Of a stretch of DNA of 64,000 nucleotides, positions 59,189 through 64,000 are shown piece after piece. The position numbers and the translations under genes were made by a program. Positions within the stretch are counted from its first letter, which is position 1. Each line of letters opens with the position of its first letter. A model generated the notes under the pieces. That model saw only the letters and a program-made list of their open reading frames with translations. It searched no databases and was not told where the DNA came from. The stretch is from Muricea muricata (taxonomy: Eukaryota; Cnidaria; Anthozoa; Malacalcyonacea; Plexauridae): NCBI GenBank assembly GCA_963855995.1, contig OY979716.1, forward strand, positions 33,859,094 to 33,923,093, written 5' to 3'.

Positions 59189-61972
59189 TAAAATAAAACA
59201 AATTCCGAAAATAGACATCTTGTATTCCTGATATTCAAGAAAGAACAAGAAAACGACGGAGTCGGTGATATTTCGTCTTTATTCCAAAGACATTGTCAAA
59301 CCAATAGATTATATTACAAACAGGCTGTGCTATATATCTACAAAGTTGGCAGGCTGTAGTTAGCCAATCAGGTGAAGAACATTGATGCTAGGAATGCGTG
59401 GGTAGATGTAGCGTTACAAAAATAAAGATAATTGTTTGCTGGCTTTGAGTCCACAATTTAACTCTGGCAATTTACGTTTTATGAGTAGCGCTTCTAGTAT
59501 AAGCAACTGATTGGGATTGTTATATTTACATGAATACAAGATTTTAGAATTGGTGTAGACCAAGGAAGTAGGACAATGCATTTTGTCAGAAAACTCTTCA
59601 GAGCTGTCAAGATCCGGTAATGTATTTAAGTTGGCTAGGTAGAGAGCGTCAGGACAGTTGAGTAAGTGTTGTGCGATTGCGCTGGTTTTGTAAGAGTTGA
59701 TGTTAGCATGTTCAGAAAGTCTCGTTTCAAAAGAGCGTTCAGTTTTGCCTATATAAGAATGACTGCATCCAGGGCACGAAAATTCATAAACAATATTGGC
59801 CTTATTAGAATCCGGAATTTTATCTTTGTTAGGTAGAAAGAAAGGTGTCTTTTTTGTTTGGTAAACGACAATAATTTTAACATGAATTTTGAGACTTCGG
59901 CGTACTTTCCGGATCAGGTTTTTAACGAGGAATTCACCTTGTCTTCCTAAATACGGTAATTTTAAGCAGATTTTGGGTACCGAATCATCATTATCATTAT
60001 TTCCATGTAATGTGATGTTGCTATCATTAGAGAGTTTGGCTTTGAGTTTCTTGATGAGGAAATTTCTTACTTTAGTCGGAAAACCATTCCAGGACATAAA
60101 ACGTTTAATCTTGTTGATTTGATTATTAAATAGCATAGCGTTAGAACAAATCTTAGAAGCGCGAAAAAATAAAGAATTTATCCAAGAAACTTTACGGCTG
60201 AAAGGTTCGAAGCTAGAAAAGTGGTGGGTGTGAGTGTTTTTGCGGAAAATATCAATGCCGTCCTTAGTAACGTTTAAATCTAAAAAGTGCACATGGCCGT
60301 CGGGAAAGTCATCGAAGGTAAACTTTAAGTTTTTGTCGAAACTGTTAAATTTGTCGAACACGAATTGGATATCGCTTGGCCGGATTAAGAGTAAAGTGTC
60401 ATCAACACACCTTCTATAGAATTTTATGACGCCGGAGTTAACTAGTTCTGATACTATAACATTTTCAAACTCAGACAATATTATGTTTGCCAAACCTGGG
60501 CCTAATGAAGAACCCATAGAAACGCCGTCTAATTGTTGATAAAGAGCACCGTTGCAGGAAAATATAGTTTTGGTGCACGAATCAAGGATGAGTTTTTTCA
60601 AAGTATGTTTTCGGAAGCTAGTACCGATAAGTTTTTTGTTATAAATGCGGTCTAAAACGATATTTATAGTCCTGTGTAAAGGAACATTAGTAAATAAAGA
60701 TTCAACATCAAAAGAAACAAATTTATAGCCCTGTGAAAAAAGTTCCGGAGGAATTGATTTGATTGCATCGGCAGCATCAAACGAATCACGCAAAGAATAC
60801 TGATTAAGTGACAATGGATTGAGTAGGCCAGCAAGGAATTTACCAACATTATAGTGTGGTGTATTGGTGGTATCGATAATTGGCCGAAACTTAGGGATAG
60901 ATTGAAAAGTCTTATGTGTTTTAGGTAGACCGTGCGCTCTGCCGAAATGTGCAAAAGTTGGTCGCAAGTTTTTATGTTCGCATTCGGAAATCTCACCTCG
61001 GTTTAAAAGTTTGCGTAAGTAAGCCTGTAAAGTGGCAAGTCTAGAAGAAGTCAGGTCATGTGGAATGCGTTTAAATTTAGTGGGATCATTAAACAGTGAG
61101 TTGAGAGAGTCAATGTAATCTGAGCGTTTGAGTATGACAATACCGTTTCCTTTGTCTGGTTTGAGGATAGCGAATTTGGTATTTAAAGACCTAAGAATGC
61201 GTATGCGTTTGTTGTCAATATGAAATTGTTGTAAGTCGAGATCAAGATAGTTATAGGTAAAAGTGCGTAAAGAGTTTTTAAGCCTATCTTTGATATAGCT
61301 ACCGTCTTTAAATTGATCTAACTTATTAATTTGATCCCAAAGATCTTCACTGATGGACATCATTTCAAGTTCGCTAGGTCTTGTGGCAAAACTGTGGCGT
61401 AGGCCAAGTTTCAAGACATCAATTTGATCGTCGGAGAGGTCTTGTCCGGATAAATTTAAGATGACATCGCTGGGGTTCTCTTGCAGTCCATCGATAGCTT
61501 GTTTCAGCGATAAAAGGTTATCCATTTTCTTGTTGTGTCGGGTTCTTACTTTTGCCATTTCAGACTTCAACAGACGGTTTATCGAGAAGACAATCAATTG
61601 AGCTTTCATCCAAGTTGTACCGTTAAACAGTTCAGTGCGTAGTACAGAGCATTGTTTAGATAGACTAACAATATGCGAGTTTTTGTCTTTGATGGCATCA
61701 GTCAGTAAGAGGCGGTGGTATCTGTTTTGTTGCTTCCTAGGCAACATGTCAATGTTCTTCCATTTGATAAACTTCGGATATACTTGAAGCTTCTTGCATT
61801 GCAACAGAAAAGCGTGATCTAGTTCAGCTTTTTGCTTGCGCCGAAGGCATCTTTGATAGGCCACAGCTTGTTTGTGTGTGTGAGGGTCGCTTTTTCGGAG
61901 CTCAGACCAGAAACCACGACAAGCAGACAACTTAAGGAAATATAAAATAAAACAAATTCCGAAAATAGACAT
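59189..61972 (-). mobile_element. Penelope-like element, full-length copy
   Basis: A minus-strand unit whose 3' terminal sequence (from 59189, TAAAATAAAACAAATTCCG) recurs at 61943 before its own start codon. These direct copies of about 220 bp plus the first dozen codons act as pseudo-LTRs. Their near identity to the next copy suggests recent activity. Confidence 0.9.
59414..61972 (-). CDS. Penelope-like RT-GIY-YIG protein, 852 residues
   Basis: I choose MSIFGICFILYFLKLSACRG (ATG 61972) as the start; an in-frame ATG 10 codons earlier also exists. The hydrophobic first 18 residues look like a signal peptide or anchor. A long N-terminal helical region precedes the RT, with LKPDKGNGIVIL, VSFDVESLFTNVPLH and GVSMGSSLGPGLA. 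The catalytic site reads CVDD where the sister copy has YVDD. The C-terminal GIY-YIG nuclease is NIVYEFSCPGC then SYIGKTERSFETRLSEH. Compared with the copy at 62168-63434 it also lacks three residues near RKNTHT. Frame intact, but RT activity is doubtful. Confidence 0.9.
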   Translation of the reverse strand: MSIFGICFILYFLKLSACRGFWSELRKSDPHTHKQAVAYQRCLRRKQKAELDHAFLLQCKKLQVYPKFIKWKNIDMLPRKQQNRYHRLLLTDAIKDKNSHIVSLSKQCSVLRTELFNGTTWMKAQLIVFSINRLLKSEMAKVRTRHNKKMDNLLSLKQAIDGLQENPSDVILNLSGQDLSDDQIDVLKLGLRHSFATRPSELEMMSISEDLWDQINKLDQFKDGSYIKDRLKNSLRTFTYNYLDLDLQQFHIDNKRIRILRSLNTKFAILKPDKGNGIVILKRSDYIDSLNSLFNDPTKFKRIPHDLTSSRLATLQAYLRKLLNRGEISECEHKNLRPTFAHFGRAHGLPKTHKTFQSIPKFRPIIDTTNTPHYNVGKFLAGLLNPLSLNQYSLRDSFDAADAIKSIPPELFSQGYKFVSFDVESLFTNVPLHRTINIVLDRIYNKKLIGTSFRKHTLKKLILDSCTKTIFSCNGALYQQLDGVSMGSSLGPGLANIILSEFENVIVSELVNSGVIKFYRRCVDDTLLLIRPSDIQFVFDKFNSFDKNLKFTFDDFPDGHVHFLDLNVTKDGIDIFRKNTHTHHFSSFEPFSRKVSWINSLFFRASKICSNAMLFNNQINKIKRFMSWNGFPTKVRNFLIKKLKAKLSNDSNITLHGNNDNDDSVPKICLKLPYLGRQGEFLVKNLIRKVRRSLKIHVKIIVVYQTKKTPFFLPNKDKIPDSNKANIVYEFSCPGCSHSYIGKTERSFETRLSEHANINSYKTSAIAQHLLNCPDALYLANLNTLPDLDSSEEFSDKMHCPTSLVYTNSKILYSCKYNNPNQLLILEALLIKRKLPELNCGLKASKQLSLFL

Positions 61973-63434
61973 CTTGTATTCCTGATATTCAAGAAAGAAC
62001 AAGAAAACGACGGAGTCGGTGATATTTCGTCTTTATTCCAAAGACATTGTCAAACCAATAGATTATATTACGAACAGGCTGTGCTATATATCTACAAAGT
62101 TGGCAAGCTGTAGTTAGCCAATCAGGTGAAGAACATTGATGCTAGGAATGCGTGGGTAGATGTAGCGTTACAAAAATAAAGATAATTGTTTGCAGGCTTT
62201 GAGTCCACAATTTAACTCTGGCAATTTACGTTTTATGAGTAGCGCTTCTAGTATAAGCAACTGATTGCGATTGTTATATTTACATGAATACAAGATTTTA
62301 GAACTGGTGTAGACCAAGGAAGTAGGACAATGCATTTTGTCAGAAAACTCTTCAGAGCTGTCAAGATCCGGAAATGTATTTAAGTTGGCTAGGTAGAGAG
62401 CGTCAGGACAGTTGAGTAAGTGTTGTGCGATTGCGCTGGTTTTGTAAGAGTTGATGTTAGCATGTTCAGAAAGTCTCGTTTCAAAAGAGCGTTCAGTTTT
62501 GCCTATATAAGAATGACTGCATCCAGGGCACGAAAATTCATAAACAATATTGGCCTTATTAGAATCCGGAATTTTATCTTTGTTAGGTAGAAAGAAAGGT
62601 GTCTTTTTTGTTTGGTAAACGACAATAATTTTAACATGAATTTTGAGACTTCGGCGTACTTTCCGGATCAGGTTTTTAACGAGGAATTCACCTTGTCTTC
62701 CTAAATACGGTAATTTTAAGCAGATTTTGGGTACCGAATCATCATTATCATTATTTCCATGTAATGTGATGTTGCTATCATTAGAGAGTTTGGCTTCGAG
62801 TTTCTTGATGAGGAAATTTCTTACTTTAGTCGGAAAACCATTCCAGGACATAAAACGTTTAATCTTGTTGATTTGATTATTAAATAGCATAGCGTTAGAA
62901 CAAATCTTAGAAGCGCGAAAAAATAAAGAATTTATCCAAGAAACTTTACGGCTGAAAGGTTCGAAGCTAGAAAAGTTTGTGTACTGGCCGGTGTGAGTGT
63001 TTTTGCGGAAAATATCAATGCCGTCCTTAGTAATTTTTAAATCTAAAAAGTGCACATGGCCGTCGGGAAAGTCATCGAAGGTAAACTTTAAGTTTTTGTC
63101 GAAACTGTTAAATTTGTCGAACACGAATTGGATATCGCTTGGCCGGATTAAGAGTAAAGTGTCATCAACATACCTTCTATAGAATTTTATGACGCCGGAG
63201 TTAACTAGTTCTGATACTATAACATTTTCAAACTCAGACAATATTATGTTTGCCAAAACTGGGCCTAATGAAGAACCCATAGAAACGCCGTCTAATTGTT
63301 GATAAAGAGTACCGTTGCAGGAAAATATAGTTTTGGTGCACGAATCAAGGATGAGTTTTTTCAAAGTATGTTTTCGGAAGCTAGTACCGATAAGTTTTTT
63401 GTTATAAATGCGGTCTAAAACGATATTTATAGTC
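61973..63434 (-). mobile_element. Penelope-like element, 5'-truncated copy
   Basis: Tandem, same orientation, immediately upstream of the full copy. Its 3' pseudo-LTR (61943-62167) doubles as the 5' leader of that copy. It is truncated inside the RT at RTINIVLDRI (63434), where an inverted copy begins. Confidence 0.88.
62168..63434 (-). pseudogene. Penelope-like RT (partial) plus GIY-YIG
   Basis: The frame starts mid-RT at TINIVLDRIYNKK. It keeps GVSMGSSLGPVLA and an intact YRRYVDDTLLLI, then the same GIY-YIG domain to SLFL. The first residues beyond 63434 (SKCCAIASI) come from the inverted neighbour. Almost identical to 59414-60660. Confidence 0.88.
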
Positions 63435-63435
63435 C

Positions 63436-63963
63436 TTATACTCGCAATCGCACAACACTTACTCAACTGTCCTGACGCTCTCTACCTAGCCAACTTAAAT
63501 ACATTTCCGGATCTTGACAGCTCTGAAGAGTTTTCTGACAAAATGCATTGTCCTACTTCCTTGGTCTACACCAGTTCTAAAATCTTGTATTCATGTAAAT
63601 ATAACAATCCCAATCAGTTGCTTATACTAGAAGCGCTACTCATAAAACGTAAATTGCCAGAGTTAAATTGTGGACTCAAAGCCAGCAAACAATTATCTTT
63701 ATTTTTGTAACGCTACATCTACCCACGCATTCCTAGCATCAATGTTCTTCACCTGATTGGCTAACTACAGCTTGCCAACTTTGTAGATATATAGCACAGC
63801 CTGTTTGTAATATAATCTATTGGTTTGACAATGTCTTTGGAATAAAGACGAAATATCACCGACTCCGTCGTTTTCTTGTTCTTTCTTGAATATCAGGAAT
63901 ACAAGATGTCTATTTTCGGAATTTGTTTTATTTTATATTTCCTTAAGTTGTCTGCTTGTCGTG
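63436..63963 (+). mobile_element. Penelope-like 3' end, inverted copy
   Basis: Plus-strand copy of the GIY-YIG C-terminus (AIAQHLLNCPDALYL... to SLFL, stop at 63708-63710) and the whole pseudo-LTR. It joins head-to-head with the truncated minus copy at 63434-63436. Confidence 0.88.
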
Positions 63964-64000
63964 GTTTCTGGTCTGAGCTCCGAAAAAGCGACCCTCACAC
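63906..64000 (+). CDS. Penelope-like protein N-terminus, cut by window edge
   Basis: ATG at 63906 begins MSIFGICFILYFLKLSACRG and continues FWSELRKSDPH to the edge, identical to the minus-strand copy. A further plus-strand element therefore follows outside the window. Confidence 0.85.
   Translation, partial: MSIFGICFILYFLKLSACRGFWSELRKSDPH

Noticed and set aside
63840-63905. Hammerhead core in the right-hand Penelope-like pseudo-LTR
   Set aside because: GTCTTT/AAAGAC stem and GAAA are present, but the CTGANGA segment is replaced by TTGACAA; too degraded to call.

Overview
The window reads as AT-rich nuclear DNA of an invertebrate animal. Three things point that way: introns with ordinary GT-AG sites, CR1/L2-like LINEs with an esterase domain in ORF1, and Penelope-like, hAT, Harbinger and Kolobok-like elements together. 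The mix, especially the multi-exon transposase-like gene at 50-54 kb, most resembles cnidarian genomes. That is inference; the sequence alone does not fix the species. I found no convincing single-copy host gene, tRNA, rRNA or CRISPR array. Nearly everything recognisable is mobile DNA, much of it nested.

Layout. 0-3.1 kb: the end of a LINE (family A) cut by a Harbinger-like element, then a perfect 191-bp-arm palindrome of Penelope-like 3' ends and a (TA)n run. 3.3-7.2 kb: a LINE tail, a possible lone exon, a GAATAC-word repeat and a satellite with a unit of about 226 bp. 7.2-12.5 kb: a family A LINE (minus) and a Penelope-like element with inverted ends, both inside satellite DNA. 13.8-15.0 kb: a compact minus-strand cluster of three small unrecognised ORFs. 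17.7-27.4 kb: a candidate hAT element carrying an OTU-like protease domain followed by a hAT transposase, itself invaded by a family B LINE. 27.4-36.5 kb: a family A LINE split by a complete Ty3/Gypsy element with 174-bp LTRs. 36.7-39.4 kb: a 2.7-kb fold-back element bounded by TTAA. 39.4-47 kb: two family B LINEs, one with esterase ORF1 and one with a degenerate 2A-like motif. 47.6-57.8 kb: LINE remnants split by several DNA elements. The largest is a 6.35-kb unit bounded by 18-bp identical inverted repeats and carrying two convergent, intron-containing genes, a chromodomain protein and a transposase-like protein. The others are two hAT MITEs, a MITE with a 10-bp target duplication and a THAP-containing TTAA element. 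59.2-64 kb: near-identical Penelope-like elements in tandem and inverted array.

How the parts relate. The autonomous-type proteins present (EN-RT, GIY-YIG RT, hAT, gypsy Gag-Pol) could each mobilise the non-autonomous copies near them. The two 0.2-kb hAT MITEs carry the same terminal sequence as the 9.7-kb hAT candidate. Most coding copies are broken by frameshifts or stops. The gypsy LTR pair and the Penelope-like array at the right edge look youngest, because their repeats are almost identical.
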